A stretch of DNA of 64,000 bases from Trinickia dinghuensis. GTDB lineage: Bacteria; Pseudomonadota; Gammaproteobacteria; Burkholderiales; Burkholderiaceae. Made by a program: the position numbers and the translations under genes. The stretch spans positions 1 through 64,000 of the forward strand of contig NZ_QRGA01000022.1 of the NCBI RefSeq assembly GCF_003367175.1, given 5' to 3'. Within the stretch, counting starts at the first letter, position 1. Each line of letters begins with the position of its first letter. Positions 7,897 through 17,226 of the stretch are shown in pieces. Under the pieces are notes generated by a model. The model was not told the origin of the DNA, made no database searches, and saw only the letters and a list, made by a program, of their open reading frames with translations.

Positions 7897-9237
7897 TTAT
7901 TGGCCGCTGTTGTTTTCCGTTGCGTTTTTACGGGGACGATTGGTGCGCGGTGCGGACTTGCGCGGCGCCCTCGCCGGCTTGGCTTTGGGCGGAACTTCCG
8001 CGGTTGCGGCCGGCTCGGCGGCTTGATCCGGCCCTTGCGCGGTTTGCGCGTTTTGGGGGTTTCGCTCCTCGGCGCCACCACGGCTTGCGGTAGACGCGGG
8101 CTTCTTCGCGGATGCCTTGCGTGCGGTGCGACGCGGCTTCGGCGCGGCTGCGCTCGGCACTGCTTGCGAAACCGCCGGTTCTTCGGCGGTCACGACCGGT
8201 TCCGCCGTCGTTTCGTGCGTCGCCTCGAACGTCACGACTTCCGCCGCGGCGGCGACAGGCACTTGCTCACGTGCCGGCTTGCGAGCGCTCTTGCTCTTCT
8301 TCCGGCCCTTGTGGCCACCCGTTTCCGTGGAAGCACCGTTGTGGTCTTGAACCGCACCGTGCGTTGCACCGTCCTTTGCCGCGTCGGGCGATGCCGAGAC
8401 CGATGCCGATGCCGGCTGACTCGGCCGATAAACGAACGCGCCGGACTTGTCGTCACGGCCGACTTCGAGCAATCCGCGTGCTTGCGCTTCGTCGAGCAAA
8501 TTGCCGAACGCGCGGAAGCCGTAATACGACTCGCTGAAATCGGGCTTGCGGCGCTTGATAGCGCTCTTGAGCACCGACGCCCAAATCTTGCCGCTCTCGC
8601 CACGCTCGGATGCGAGCGCGTCGAAGGTCTCGACGGCGATCGCGATGGCCTTCGCCTTGCGCGACTCCATTTCCGCCTTCGGCTGCTTGTCTTCGTCGGT
8701 CGGGCGTTTCGCGGCCGCGTTCGCTTCGCGTGCCTCGCGCTTGGCCGTCGCGCGCTGATGCTCGCGCGCCAGATCGTCGTAGAAGATGAATTCGTCGCAA
8801 TTGGCGACCAAGAGATCGGACGTCGAATTCTTCACGCCCACGCCGATGACCTTCTTCGCGTTCTCGCGCAGCTTCGAGACGAGCGGCGAGAAATCGGAAT
8901 CGCCGCTGATGATGACGAACGTATCGACGTGCGACTTCGTGTAGCAGAGATCGAGCGCATCGACGACGAGCCGGATGTCCGCGGAGTTCTTGCCCGATTG
9001 CCGCACGTGCGGAATCTCGATGAGCTCGAAGCTGGCCTCGTGCATCGAAGCCTTGAATCCCTTGTAGCGGTCCCAGTCGCAATACGCTTTCTTGACGACG
9101 ATGCTTCCTTTCAGCAGCAGCCGCTCGAGCACCGGCTTGATGTCGAATTTCTCGAACTTCGCGTCGCGCACGCCGAGCGCGACGTTCTCGAAGTCGCAGA
9201 ACACCGCCATGCTGACGCTATCTTGAGGGGAAGCCAT
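7897..9237 (-). CDS. NYN-domain (LabA/DUF88) protein with OST-HTH/LOTUS domain
   Basis: A 446-residue protein; ATG 9237 is preceded by GGAGAA and begins just before the conserved domain, so upstream extension is not used. Residues about 9-150 are a NYN (PIN-like) nuclease domain with its acidic residues in place: CDFENV, SADIRLVVDAL and SGDSDFSPL. Residues about 195-275 look like an OST-HTH/LOTUS winged-helix domain (WASVLKSAIKRRKPDF, YGFRAFGNLLDEA). The last 170 residues are low complexity, rich in Ala, Pro, Lys and Arg (RKPAR, PRRTARKASAKK), likely a basic RNA-binding tail. The combination points to RNA binding or processing. A zinc-ribbon micro-protein lies directly downstream. Confidence 0.82.
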   Translation of the reverse strand: MASPQDSVSMAVFCDFENVALGVRDAKFEKFDIKPVLERLLLKGSIVVKKAYCDWDRYKGFKASMHEASFELIEIPHVRQSGKNSADIRLVVDALDLCYTKSHVDTFVIISGDSDFSPLVSKLRENAKKVIGVGVKNSTSDLLVANCDEFIFYDDLAREHQRATAKREAREANAAAKRPTDEDKQPKAEMESRKAKAIAIAVETFDALASERGESGKIWASVLKSAIKRRKPDFSESYYGFRAFGNLLDEAQARGLLEVGRDDKSGAFVYRPSQPASASVSASPDAAKDGATHGAVQDHNGASTETGGHKGRKKSKSARKPAREQVPVAAAAEVVTFEATHETTAEPVVTAEEPAVSQAVPSAAAPKPRRTARKASAKKPASTASRGGAEERNPQNAQTAQGPDQAAEPAATAEVPPKAKPARAPRKSAPRTNRPRKNATENNSGQ

Positions 9238-9364
9238 ACAGTTCTCCGGCCGATCGGGCGCAATGATTCGTGGATTTGCAAATTGCGCACATGATAGCCG
9301 GTTGCGGGTCGCCGGTGAGGCAGACAGACGAAGGCAAGCGAAGCACAAAGCAACGACATGGGCT

Positions 9365-10927
9365 TTACTTCATGCTCGACGAGACGGGAAGCAAGGCCTG
9401 CGACGCCTCGGGCCAACGCAATCGCTCCACCGTCATATGCCGCCGCGGCGCCTCCCGCACGAAAGCATCGATCGCTTCCCGAATGTCCGCGTCGATGAAA
9501 TCGGCGCGCTCCGCATCGATCACCACCGTGGCGCGCTCGGGAATTTGCGCCAGACAACGGGCGAGCATCGGCTTGGCGAAGCAGGTCGCGTCCTTTCGCA
9601 CCGAGAGCAGAAAGTAATCGTCGTGACGCGTGAGCGCGAACGTCCGGGCGAAGCTCGCTCGCATCGCAAAGAGCGCACTCGTTGCAATGCCGATCGCGAT
9701 GCCGGTCAATAGATCGGCCGCCACCACGCCGACGATCGTCGCGGCAAACGGCGCCCATCGGCCGATCCCTTCACGAATCGTGTCGACGAAGAGTCGAGGC
9801 TTGGCCAGTTTGTAGCCTGTTTGAATGAGGATCGCGGCTAGGCTCGCGAGCGGAATCAGATTCAGCACCGCCGTCAGCACGAACACGCTGGCAAGCAGCA
9901 ACACGCCGTGAACGACGGCCGACAGACGCGTCTGCGCCCCCGCGTGCACGTTCGCCGAACTGCGGACGATCACGGCAGTCAACGGCAGGCCGCCGAACAA
10001 CGCGGCGACGACATTGCCCGCACCCTGCGCCTTCAACTCCCGATCGGGCGATACGCGCCGGCGCTTCGGGTCGATCCGCTCTAGCGCCTCGAGGCTCAGC
10101 AGCGTTTCGAGGCTTGCGACGATAGCCAGCGTCACAGCGACACGCCAGACGTCGGGACTCGCCAGCTGCGATAGATCGGGCATCGAAACGGCATCCAGCA
10201 ATGCCCCGGGCGAAGCGAGCGCGGCGAGCGATACGCGATGCTCGACGGGCGTCGCAAGCGATGGCGCAATTCGATCGAGCACGAGCGTGGCGGCAATGCC
10301 CAGCGCTACGGCGGCCAGGGGCCCCGGCACAGCGCGCACGAGCGCGTAGCGCTTCGCACGCGGCGCCTCCCAAGCGAACAACATCGCCACCGACACCGCG
10401 CAAAGCAAGAGCGAAACCGGCAACATGTGGCCGAACGGCGTCGAGATCGCCATCGCGTGAAGGATCGTCGAATCGCCTCCGGCGACTATCCCGGCACCCA
10501 CCGGCATCTGTTTCAGGATCAAGATGATGCCGATCGACGCCAGCATCCCTTTGACGACGGCAACCGGCACGTAGCTCGCGATGCGTCCCGCGCGCAAGAG
10601 ACCGAAGCCGATCTGCAGGATCCCGGCAATCAGTACAGCGGCAAGAAACGCAGAAAAACTCCCGAGCGATGCGATCGCCGATACGACGATGACGACAAGG
10701 CCGGCGGCCGGGCCGCTCACGCTCAAATGCGAGCCGCTGAGCAGGGCGACGACGAGGCCGCCGACAATGCCCGAGACGAGGCCCGCGAAGGGCTCGACGC
10801 CGGACGCGGAGGCAATGCCGAGGCACAAGGGCAACGCGACCAGGAACACGACGATGCCGGCGAACAGGTCGCTGCGTAAAGTCGCGAATGGAGTGGATAG
10901 GGGCAGCAGCCGCTTCGCATGATTCAT
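9365..10927 (-). CDS. SulP family inorganic anion transporter
   Basis: A 520-residue inner-membrane protein. ATG 10927 has a consensus ribosome site (AGGAGG, spacing six). Residues about 15-400 contain the SulP transmembrane core (DLFAGIVVFLVALPLCLGIA, VSGPAAGLVV, LFGGLPLTAVIVRSSANV); residues about 430-515 form the C-terminal STAS domain (TVVIDAERADFIDADI). Family members carry sulfate, bicarbonate or dicarboxylates, and substrate cannot be read from the sequence. No carbonic anhydrase or sulfate assimilation gene lies beside it. The upstream region holds an inverted repeat and a tandem repeat that look regulatory. Confidence 0.88.
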   Translation of the reverse strand: MNHAKRLLPLSTPFATLRSDLFAGIVVFLVALPLCLGIASASGVEPFAGLVSGIVGGLVVALLSGSHLSVSGPAAGLVVIVVSAIASLGSFSAFLAAVLIAGILQIGFGLLRAGRIASYVPVAVVKGMLASIGIILILKQMPVGAGIVAGGDSTILHAMAISTPFGHMLPVSLLLCAVSVAMLFAWEAPRAKRYALVRAVPGPLAAVALGIAATLVLDRIAPSLATPVEHRVSLAALASPGALLDAVSMPDLSQLASPDVWRVAVTLAIVASLETLLSLEALERIDPKRRRVSPDRELKAQGAGNVVAALFGGLPLTAVIVRSSANVHAGAQTRLSAVVHGVLLLASVFVLTAVLNLIPLASLAAILIQTGYKLAKPRLFVDTIREGIGRWAPFAATIVGVVAADLLTGIAIGIATSALFAMRASFARTFALTRHDDYFLLSVRKDATCFAKPMLARCLAQIPERATVVIDAERADFIDADIREAIDAFVREAPRRHMTVERLRWPEASQALLPVSSSMK

Positions 10928-10980
10928 CGATGTCCTCCTGCTGAAGATCCGTACGAGCGCTTGCGACGCTCGTGCGAACG

Positions 10981-11010
10981 ATGCAAGCATTCATTACGAA
11001 AAGCTTGCAT
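10981..11010. promoter_or_regulatory. 8-bp inverted repeat upstream of sulP gene
   Basis: ATGCAAGC at 10981-10988 and its exact complement GCTTGCAT at 11003-11010, 14 bases apart, about 55-85 bp before the transporter start. The region is AT-rich compared with its surroundings. It could be an operator or part of a leader hairpin. Confidence 0.4.
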
Positions 11011-11048
11011 GCAAGAGATTCCGAAAAAAATCAAAAAAAAACTTGGAA

Positions 11049-11076
11049 ATGCATGCGTAAAAATGCATGCGTAAAA
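11049..11076. repeat. Perfect 14-bp tandem duplication with ATGCAT palindromic core
   Basis: The unit ATGCATGCGTAAAA occurs twice without a gap. It stands about 120-150 bp upstream of the SulP transporter start, next to an A-tract (11026-11040). Paired sites on one helical face are typical for regulator binding; no regulator is identified. Confidence 0.6.
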
Positions 11077-11177
11077 CCGCGCTCCCGCCTGAGTCACTCG
11101 GCAATGACGACGCTTGACGCTTGCTTGAAGATCGAGACGGACGCCAGATGGTTGGCGTGTCGGGCAAGTGGAACTTG

Positions 11178-11612
11178 CTATGCGTTGTCCCCACCGCCTC
11201 GAATCACCGAATAGCGATCGATGTCCGTCCTGAGCTTCCACCCTTGCCGCGCCCAAAACGCCGCCGCCGCCTCGTTCGTCTTGAAGACGTCGACGTGGCT
11301 CTTGCGGATACCGAGCGCGTCCAGCGCGGTCAAGCAGCGCTCGACGAGCGCATCGGCGATCCCCTGGCGCCGATGCTCAACCCGCACCACGAGATGCTGA
11401 AGATAGCCGCGGCGGCCATCGTGGCCGCACATGATGCAGCCGACGATCCGCGAATCGGCTTCGGCCACGAAGCTGAGCCCGGGATTGCGTTCGAGGTACC
11501 GGCCCGTCGCTTCGCGCGAATCCGCATCGCGCACCGACACGCCGGGAGTCGCGCTCATCAGGCCGATGACCGCGTCGTAGTCGCCGATGATCATCGGCCG
11601 AATCGTATGCAT
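11178..11612 (-). CDS. GNAT family N-acetyltransferase
   Basis: A 144-residue single-domain acetyltransferase. It shows the acetyl-CoA binding motif A (LVVRVEHRRQGIADALVE, with the Q/RxxGxA signature), beta-4 glycine region (GYLQHLVV) and the C-terminal motif with DVFKTNEAAAAFWARQGWK. Substrate unknown. It begins 16 bp after the AMP nucleosidase stop on the same strand and is probably co-transcribed with it. Length is normal for the family. Confidence 0.85.
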   Translation of the reverse strand: MHTIRPMIIGDYDAVIGLMSATPGVSVRDADSREATGRYLERNPGLSFVAEADSRIVGCIMCGHDGRRGYLQHLVVRVEHRRQGIADALVERCLTALDALGIRKSHVDVFKTNEAAAAFWARQGWKLRTDIDRYSVIRGGGDNA

Positions 11613-11628
11613 GAGTCAGCCGGCTCCG

Positions 11629-13173
11629 TTATTGGAAGGCCACCTCGGCGAAGCTGCGCAGCTTCCGGCTATGGAGCCGGTCGAGCCCGTTCATCCGCAG
11701 CAGCTCCATCGCCTTCACGCCGATCTGCAAATGCTGGTCGACCTGCGCGCGATAGAACTGATCGGCCATCCCGGGCAATTTGAGCTCGCCGTGCAGCGGC
11801 TTGTCCGAAACGCAAAGCAGCGTGCCGTACGGCACCCGGAACCGAAAACCGTTCGCGGCGATGGTCGCGCTTTCCATGTCGAGTGCGATCGCGCGGCTTT
11901 GCGACAGACGCTGCACCGGTTCGCGATGGTCGCGCAGCTCCCAGTTGCGGTTATCGACGCTCGCCACGGTGCCCGTGCGCATCACGCGCTTGAGTTCAGC
12001 GCCTTCGAGTTTCGTCACGTGCGCGACCGCGCGCTCGAGCGCCACTTGCACTTCGGCCAGCGCCGGAATCGGCACCCACAGCGGCAGATCCGCGTCGAGC
12101 ACGTGATCCTCGCGCACATAGCCGTGCGCCAGCACGTAATCGCCGAGGCGCTGCGTATTGCGCAGCCCCGCGCAATGGCCGAGCATCACCCACGCATGCG
12201 GGCGCAGCACCGCGATGTGATCGGTGATCGTCTTCGCATTGGACGGCCCCACGCCGATGTTGATCATCGTGATGCCGCTGCCGTCCGCCCGCTTCAAGTG
12301 ATAGGCCGGCATCTGCGGCAACCGCGCGGGCGCCGTGCCTTCGTCGGGCTGCTCGCCGAGATTCGCGTTATAGGTGATCACGTCGCCCGGCTCGACGAAC
12401 GACGTGTACTCGCTTCGATAAGCGCGCAATTCTTCATCGTCCGTATGCGCCATCAACTGGTGGCCGAGCTTCGTGAACTCGTCGATATAAAACTGATAGT
12501 TCGTATAAAGGACGTAATTCTGAAAATGCGTCGGCGCGGTCGCCGTGTAGTGCTTGAGGCGATGCAGCGAAAAATCCACGCGCGGCGCCGTGAACAACGC
12601 GAGCGGGGACGGCTCGCCCGGAGACGGTTCGTACGTGCCGTTGACGATGCGATCGTCGAGTGCCGCCAGATCGGGCGTGTCGAAGACGTCGCGCATGGCC
12701 ATCAGGCGTTCGCGCCCGAGATCGCCTTCGAGGTGAATCCCTTCCGCGAACGCGAAGTGGATCGGGATCGGCTGCTGCGAGACACCGACTTCGATCGCGA
12801 CATGGTGATTCTTCGCGAGCAGGCGCAGCTGCTCGCGATAGTAGTTGCCGAACAGATCGGGACGCGTCACCGTCGTCTCGAATATGCCAGCCCCCGCCAC
12901 GAATCCGTAGGAGCGGCGCGAATCGACGTGCGTGTTCACTTCCGTGCGCACGCGCACGAACGGATAGCAGGCGCGCACACGCTCATGGAACGGCTCGTTG
13001 CGCCGATAGCGCGCGAATGCATCGCGCAAGAATGCCGCATTCGCCTCGTAGATTTCGGATAGACGCGTGACGGCGTCGGTCGCGTCCGCGAACGCCTCGG
13101 TCGGAAAATCGGTCGGATGCATCGCCCGCGCATGCTGTGTCTGCTGCGTCTGTTGTGTCAGATCGTTTTTCAT
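11629..13173 (-). CDS. amn: AMP nucleosidase
   Basis: A 514-residue cytosolic enzyme that splits AMP to adenine and ribose 5-phosphate. The N-terminal domain (to about residue 190) and the C-terminal nucleoside phosphorylase fold are both present: GDVITYNANLGEQPDEGTAP-like region, INIGVGPSNAKTITDH, VMLGHCAGLRNTQRLGDYVL and DMESATIAANGFRFRVPYGT. ATG 13173 (GAGG upstream) starts a short Gln/Thr-rich leader (TQQTQQTQH) encoded by a CTG/TGT-rich repeat. Length fits the family. It is upstream of a GNAT gene in the same operon; the divergent neighbour is the DUF2782 gene. Confidence 0.93.
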   Translation of the reverse strand: MKNDLTQQTQQTQHARAMHPTDFPTEAFADATDAVTRLSEIYEANAAFLRDAFARYRRNEPFHERVRACYPFVRVRTEVNTHVDSRRSYGFVAGAGIFETTVTRPDLFGNYYREQLRLLAKNHHVAIEVGVSQQPIPIHFAFAEGIHLEGDLGRERLMAMRDVFDTPDLAALDDRIVNGTYEPSPGEPSPLALFTAPRVDFSLHRLKHYTATAPTHFQNYVLYTNYQFYIDEFTKLGHQLMAHTDDEELRAYRSEYTSFVEPGDVITYNANLGEQPDEGTAPARLPQMPAYHLKRADGSGITMINIGVGPSNAKTITDHIAVLRPHAWVMLGHCAGLRNTQRLGDYVLAHGYVREDHVLDADLPLWVPIPALAEVQVALERAVAHVTKLEGAELKRVMRTGTVASVDNRNWELRDHREPVQRLSQSRAIALDMESATIAANGFRFRVPYGTLLCVSDKPLHGELKLPGMADQFYRAQVDQHLQIGVKAMELLRMNGLDRLHSRKLRSFAEVAFQ

Positions 13174-13360
13174 CGTTCTCGTCGCCTCGTTCGTTGAATC
13201 GACATTACCACGAAGCGCGGCCATCGGGCCCTGTCGCGGCGGCCCCCCGCGCGGTCCCGCCCGCACTGCGCTGTTGTTGCCACGCCGGCCATGTCGGCCA
13301 CCTCGCAGCCGGTTCGGGGGTCGCATTTGCTAGAATTCAAGGATCTTCCGGAGATCCATC

Positions 13361-13774
13361 ATGAAGCCGTACTTTTCCGCCGCCGTTTGCGCCGCGTTTG
13401 CCGTCGCGAGTCTCGCCGCCGCACCGCGTCTCGTGCTCGCGGCCCAGACCGACGACGCCCAGGCGCGCGAAGCGCAGCGCGCTGCCAATGAGGCGGCCGG
13501 GCTGCCCGACCTGACCAAGATCAATCGCCCCGCGGCGCAGGTCTCGTCGAAGGTCGACATCAATGACGTTCCCCGCAAGCCGAGCTTCCATGAGAAGGAC
13601 CGCAACGGCACCGAGATCACCGAATTCCGCGATCGCGGCAAGCCCGTCGAAATCGACGTTCACTCGAACTTCGGCACGCACTACCAGATGAGCGCATCGC
13701 CGGACACGTCGCCGCAAGTCCATAGCAGCGCTCAACCGAGCACGCGCCTGCCGTCGATCAACCTGCACTACTGA
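13361..13774 (+). CDS. DUF2782 family exported protein
   Basis: A 137-residue protein with a Sec signal peptide ([20 protein letters not shown], cleavage near LAA-Q). The mature part contains the DUF2782 core ([20 protein letters not shown] followed by a Tyr-Gln-Met motif) that recurs across betaproteobacteria, usually just upstream of thrB or polA. GGAG stands seven bases before ATG 13361, and a TAGAAT -10-like hexamer lies at 13331-13336. Function unknown. It is followed 127 bp later by homoserine kinase, in the same direction. Confidence 0.82.
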   Translation: MKPYFSAAVCAAFAVASLAAAPRLVLAAQTDDAQAREAQRAANEAAGLPDLTKINRPAAQVSSKVDINDVPRKPSFHEKDRNGTEITEFRDRGKPVEIDVHSNFGTHYQMSASPDTSPQVHSSAQPSTRLPSINLHY

Positions 13775-13901
13775 TTTTCTCGTCGCATCGCTCGGCACGC
13801 CGCGCGCGACCGTCGATCGGCCGCCTGCGCGGCGGCGTGCGGCCACAGCCGCCGGCGCCCTGCGCCGCTCCCCGTTCAATCCTTGCTCTCGAAGCCTTCG
13901 C

Positions 13902-14897
13902 ATGGCCGTCTTTACCGTCGTCAACGAAACCGATCTCGCGCACTGGATGCGCCACTACGATCTCGGCGATGTCGTCGATTTCCGCGGCATTCCCTCCGGC
14001 ATCGAAAACAGCAATTTCTTCCTGACGACGACGCGCGGCGCCTATGTGCTCACGATCTTCGAGAAGCTGACGGCCGAGCAGCTGCCGTTCTATCTCGAAC
14101 TCATGCGCCACCTCGCGCATCACGGCGTACCGGTACCCGATCCGATGCCGCGCCACGACGGCGCACTGTTCGGCATGCTGCACGGCAAGCCGGCAGCCAT
14201 CGTCACGAAGCTGCCCGGTCAGGCCGAATTGGCCCCCGCCGCCGAGCACTGCGCCGAAGTGGGCCAAATGCTGGCCCGCATGCATCTGGCCGGGCGCGAG
14301 TTCAAGCCGTATCTGCCGAATCTGCGCAGCCTGCCGTGGTGGCAAGAGACGGTGCCGCAGGTGTTGCCGTTCCTGTCCGACTCGCAACGTGAGCTTGCGA
14401 CGTCCGAACTCGCTCACCAGTCGGCCTTCTTTGCCTCGGCCGACTATGCGGCGCTGCCCGGTGGCCCGTGCCACTGCGATCTGTTCCGCGATAACGTGCT
14501 GTTCGCGCCTGCCGCGCCCGGCACGAACCACACGGTGCGCCTGGGCGGCTTCTTCGATTTCTATTTCGCCGGCTGCGACAAGTGGCTGTTCGACGTGGCG
14601 GTGACCGTCAACGATTGGTGCGTCGATCTCGCGAGCGGCCGGCTCGACGACGCCCGCGCGAATGCGATGCTGCGCGCCTATCAAACGGTACGGCCGTTCA
14701 CGCCCGAAGAGCGGCGCCATTGGGCCGACATGCTGCGCGCGGGCGCGTATCGCTTCTGGGTGTCGCGCTTATACGATTTTTATTTGCCCCGAGCGGCCGA
14801 GATGCTCAAGCCGCACGATCCCACTCATTTCGAACGCATCTTGCGCGACCGGCTAGCCGGCGTCGCGCCTTTGACCGCGTCAAGTCCATGCAACTGA
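13902..14897 (+). CDS. thrB: Homoserine kinase (type II, APH fold)
   Basis: A 331-residue enzyme that phosphorylates homoserine for threonine synthesis. It belongs to the aminoglycoside-phosphotransferase-like ThrB class: N-terminal [14 protein letters not shown] nucleotide loop, catalytic loop [11 protein letters not shown] near residue 188-198, and the metal-binding GFFDFYFAG. Length and start (MAVFTVV) match the family in Burkholderiaceae. Its 3' end overlaps the next gene by ten bases. thrA, thrC and hom are not nearby. Confidence 0.95.
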   Translation: MAVFTVVNETDLAHWMRHYDLGDVVDFRGIPSGIENSNFFLTTTRGAYVLTIFEKLTAEQLPFYLELMRHLAHHGVPVPDPMPRHDGALFGMLHGKPAAIVTKLPGQAELAPAAEHCAEVGQMLARMHLAGREFKPYLPNLRSLPWWQETVPQVLPFLSDSQRELATSELAHQSAFFASADYAALPGGPCHCDLFRDNVLFAPAAPGTNHTVRLGGFFDFYFAGCDKWLFDVAVTVNDWCVDLASGRLDDARANAMLRAYQTVRPFTPEERRHWADMLRAGAYRFWVSRLYDFYLPRAAEMLKPHDPTHFERILRDRLAGVAPLTASSPCN

Positions 14898-15694
14898 CAG
14901 AAGTTTCCGCGAAGACCGGCTACGTTTGGTACCGGCAGGGTATTTGGCTGTTCCGTCGGAATCCGCTCGGATTCCTGACGATTTTCTTCACCTACCTGAT
15001 CGCGATGTGGGCGGTATCTCTGATTCCGTACGTCGGCGCGGTGCTGCCGCTCGCGCTGATTCCCGGGGTAGCGGTCGGATTCATGGCCGCCTGCCGCGAC
15101 ACGGTGGCGGGAAAAATGGTATTTCCGACGGTGCTTGCCGATGGGTTTCGGTCTTACGGCGCGGCGGGCGCCATGCGGCTGATCGAACTCGGCGGCATTT
15201 ATGTGGCCGCGATCGCGCTCGTGTTCGCCGGTTCGGCACTGGCCGACGGTGGGGTGCTGTTCAAGCTGATGATGGGTACGCAGAACGTCTCTCCCGAGAC
15301 GCTGGCCGCGAGCCCTCTGCTGAAGGCGGGACTCGTCGCGTTCGCCTGCTACCTGCCCGTTGCGATGCTCTTCTGGTTCGCACCGATCTTGACGGCATGG
15401 CATGAGGTGCCGCCCATCAAGGCGATGTTCTTCAGCCTCGTCACATGCTGGCGCAATCGCGGCGCGTTCATCGTCTACGGCGTGCTGTGGTTCGCGACGG
15501 CAGTGGTCGTCTCGACCGCGCTTTCGCTGCTGATGGACGCGATCGGCGCGCGCGACTATGCATTCACCGTGCTGTTTCCCGCATCGATCACGCTGACGAC
15601 GATGCTCTACTGCTCGTTCTACGCCACGTATCGCGGCTGCTACGGCGTACAGGAACCTAACGGACCCAGCGCGCCCGGAACGCCCGGCGTCTGA
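14888..15694 (+). CDS. BPSS1780 family integral membrane protein
   Basis: A 268-residue protein; ATG 14888 overlaps the thrB stop (TGA 14895-14897), implying coupled translation. It begins with a conserved cytosolic stretch ([20 protein letters not shown]) and has about six hydrophobic segments. The family is conserved in Burkholderia and relatives, commonly next to thrB, with no assigned function that I know. A short Pro/Gly/Ser tail ends the protein. Confidence 0.85.
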   Translation: MQLTEVSAKTGYVWYRQGIWLFRRNPLGFLTIFFTYLIAMWAVSLIPYVGAVLPLALIPGVAVGFMAACRDTVAGKMVFPTVLADGFRSYGAAGAMRLIELGGIYVAAIALVFAGSALADGGVLFKLMMGTQNVSPETLAASPLLKAGLVAFACYLPVAMLFWFAPILTAWHEVPPIKAMFFSLVTCWRNRGAFIVYGVLWFATAVVVSTALSLLMDAIGARDYAFTVLFPASITLTTMLYCSFYATYRGCYGVQEPNGPSAPGTPGV

Positions 15695-15741
15695 TCGGCG
15701 CCCATGCGTCCGTGCATTCGGCGTTCGCCGAACCGCGAAAC

Positions 15742-15918
15742 TTAGCGCGCGGCTTGCCAGGACGGCTGCACAACCGCGGCTTCGCGATCGAGCTTGCGCA
15801 TACGGAATTCGAGATCGTAGAGATCGGTGGCTTCGGACAAATAGGCGTCGTTGCGCGTCTTTTGGCGCTCTTCGGCCGTTTGGGTCAGGAACAGGAACAG
15901 GCGGCTAAGCAGGAACAT
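15742..15918 (-). CDS. DUF3563 family micro-protein
   Basis: A 58-residue protein read on the minus strand from ATG 15918 to TAA 15742. It begins with a hydrophobic helix (MFLLSRLFLFLTQTAEER) and continues with an acidic/basic amphipathic stretch (DLYDLEFRMRKLDREA) ending in a PSWQ motif, which is the signature of DUF3563, a family of about 50-60 residue proteins abundant in Burkholderia and relatives. GAGG lies seven bases before the start. The leader carries a 14-bp palindrome and a perfect TATAAT. The gene follows the PHB-depolymerase-like gene on the same strand, but has its own promoter-like signals. Function unknown; the tail resembles that of DUF1127 proteins. Confidence 0.85.
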   Translation of the reverse strand: MFLLSRLFLFLTQTAEERQKTRNDAYLSEATDLYDLEFRMRKLDREAAVVQPSWQAAR

Positions 15919-15951
15919 GATGTGGCCTCGTGCGGTGCGGTACTAGGTTAC

Positions 15952-15985
15952 AGGTGTTAACACCTAAGCGATAACCCTAATTATA
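15952..15985 (-). promoter_or_regulatory. Promoter and palindromic operator of the DUF3563 gene
   Basis: On the minus strand a perfect -10 hexamer TATAAT (15980-15985) precedes, by 14 bases, the perfect 14-bp palindrome AGGTGTTAACACCT (15952-15965). The palindrome would lie just inside the transcribed leader, a usual place for a repressor. A further CCCTA/TAGGG pair (15975-15988) overlaps the -10. I see no good -35 hexamer. Confidence 0.55.
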
Positions 15986-16071
15986 GGGAAAACCCTAGTG
16001 ATGCGCTAGTGTGGTATCCGGGGTTGTGGTTTTTCCGCATCAACGCCCGCCGCGTGAGGTCGCCGGCGACG

Positions 16072-17226
16072 CTACCGGACGGCGGCTCGACGGGCGGTGG
16101 CGGCCGGCCGGCGGCGCTGATCGCGCAGGAACGCCCAGATCAACGCGCTCGCATTGGGGCCGGTCTCGGAATGGAAGGGGACGGTTTCGTCGCCGCCCGC
16201 CCATGCGTGACCGAGGCCAGCGACATGGCACACCCGGACTACGCGCCGGTTGCTCATCAGGTAGTCGTGAATCCGCCCCACGCCTTCCTGCGTTTCTCGC
16301 AACGTGCCCGTTATCCAGGCACTCTCGCGGTCAATGAAGCCGTTCAGGCGCAAGAAGGCCTGACCGAGTTGCTCGGCGTTTTTCGGAGCGACGACCCTAT
16401 CCGCATCTCCGTGCATGATGATCGCCGGCATGCCCGGATAGCCTGCGACGTCGACCATCGCATCGATGAGGGCGACAGGATCGTGCCGCACGCCGCGCCG
16501 CATGACGTCCATCGCCGTGATGCCCGAGTGCGCTTCGCCCAATGCCGGCGCCGAGTGCAGCGCGACGGCCGCGAACCGTTCGGGATAATTGAGCGCGAGC
16601 AGCGAGGCCAGGCCCGCGCCGGCGGACAGTCCCGCGATGTAGACGCGTTCCGGATCGATGCCGTGATGGGCGATCAGCGAATCGACGAGCGACACGACCG
16701 CGCGCGCTTCGCCGAGCCCCGCCGTATCGTGATCGTCGTACCAGTGCCAACATCGATGCGCGTGCGCGTGCTTCGACTGCTCCGGGTAGACGACGGCGAA
16801 GCCATGCTGATCGGCCACGAGGTTCATGCGCGTGCCCATCGCGAAGTCGTCGATCGTCTGACTGCAGCCGTGCAGCATGACGACGAGCGGGATCGGCCCC
16901 GCTCCCTTCTCCGCTGTCGGTGGAACGTATAAACCGTATGACAAATGATTCACGAGGCGGCCCGGCAACGGCGGCGCGGAGTGGTAGGAACGCGTCCACT
17001 GGCCTTTTGTCCAAGCGCCGGCACGCGGCCGGACACGCGATTCCCGCGGCTCGCCGGATTCGCGCGCGCTCTGGGCAGCACGTTCGGGCGCGCGGCGAAC
17101 GGAATCGGCGCGCTTGCGGCGTTTTGTCTTCGTGGCTTCGCGCAGGTATTCGGCTTGCGTAGCCGGCACGCTGGACATGATGCGTTTGACACCCTGCAGC
17201 CAGAGTTTCGTCAGGCTTTTGGTCAT
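16072..17226 (-). CDS. PHB depolymerase family esterase
   Basis: A 384-residue alpha/beta hydrolase of the extracellular short-chain PHA depolymerase (type 1 catalytic domain, LpqC/esterase) family. The first 95 residues are strongly basic (RKRADSVRRAPERAA) with no signal peptide, so it may be cytosolic or exported another way. The catalytic domain shows the oxyanion LHGCSQ, the lipase box GLSAGAGLA, the acid in MHGDADRVV and the His in GLGHAWAGG. The start MTKSLTKLW at 17226 fits family members; a longer frame to 17289 is possible. No phaC or phaZ lies near, so the substrate (polyester, oligomers or plant esters) is open. Confidence 0.82.
   Translation of the reverse strand: MTKSLTKLWLQGVKRIMSSVPATQAEYLREATKTKRRKRADSVRRAPERAAQSARESGEPRESRVRPRAGAWTKGQWTRSYHSAPPLPGRLVNHLSYGLYVPPTAEKGAGPIPLVVMLHGCSQTIDDFAMGTRMNLVADQHGFAVVYPEQSKHAHAHRCWHWYDDHDTAGLGEARAVVSLVDSLIAHHGIDPERVYIAGLSAGAGLASLLALNYPERFAAVALHSAPALGEAHSGITAMDVMRRGVRHDPVALIDAMVDVAGYPGMPAIIMHGDADRVVAPKNAEQLGQAFLRLNGFIDRESAWITGTLRETQEGVGRIHDYLMSNRRVVRVCHVAGLGHAWAGGDETVPFHSETGPNASALIWAFLRDQRRRPAATARRAAVR

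Noticed and set aside
11049-11076. Replication iterons
   Set aside because: Only two copies, no initiator gene and no DnaA boxes nearby; a regulatory role is more likely.
15712-15960. 82-codon open frame on the plus strand
   Set aside because: No ribosome site or family similarity, and it is fully overlapped by the DUF3563 gene, whose protein sequence is recognisable.
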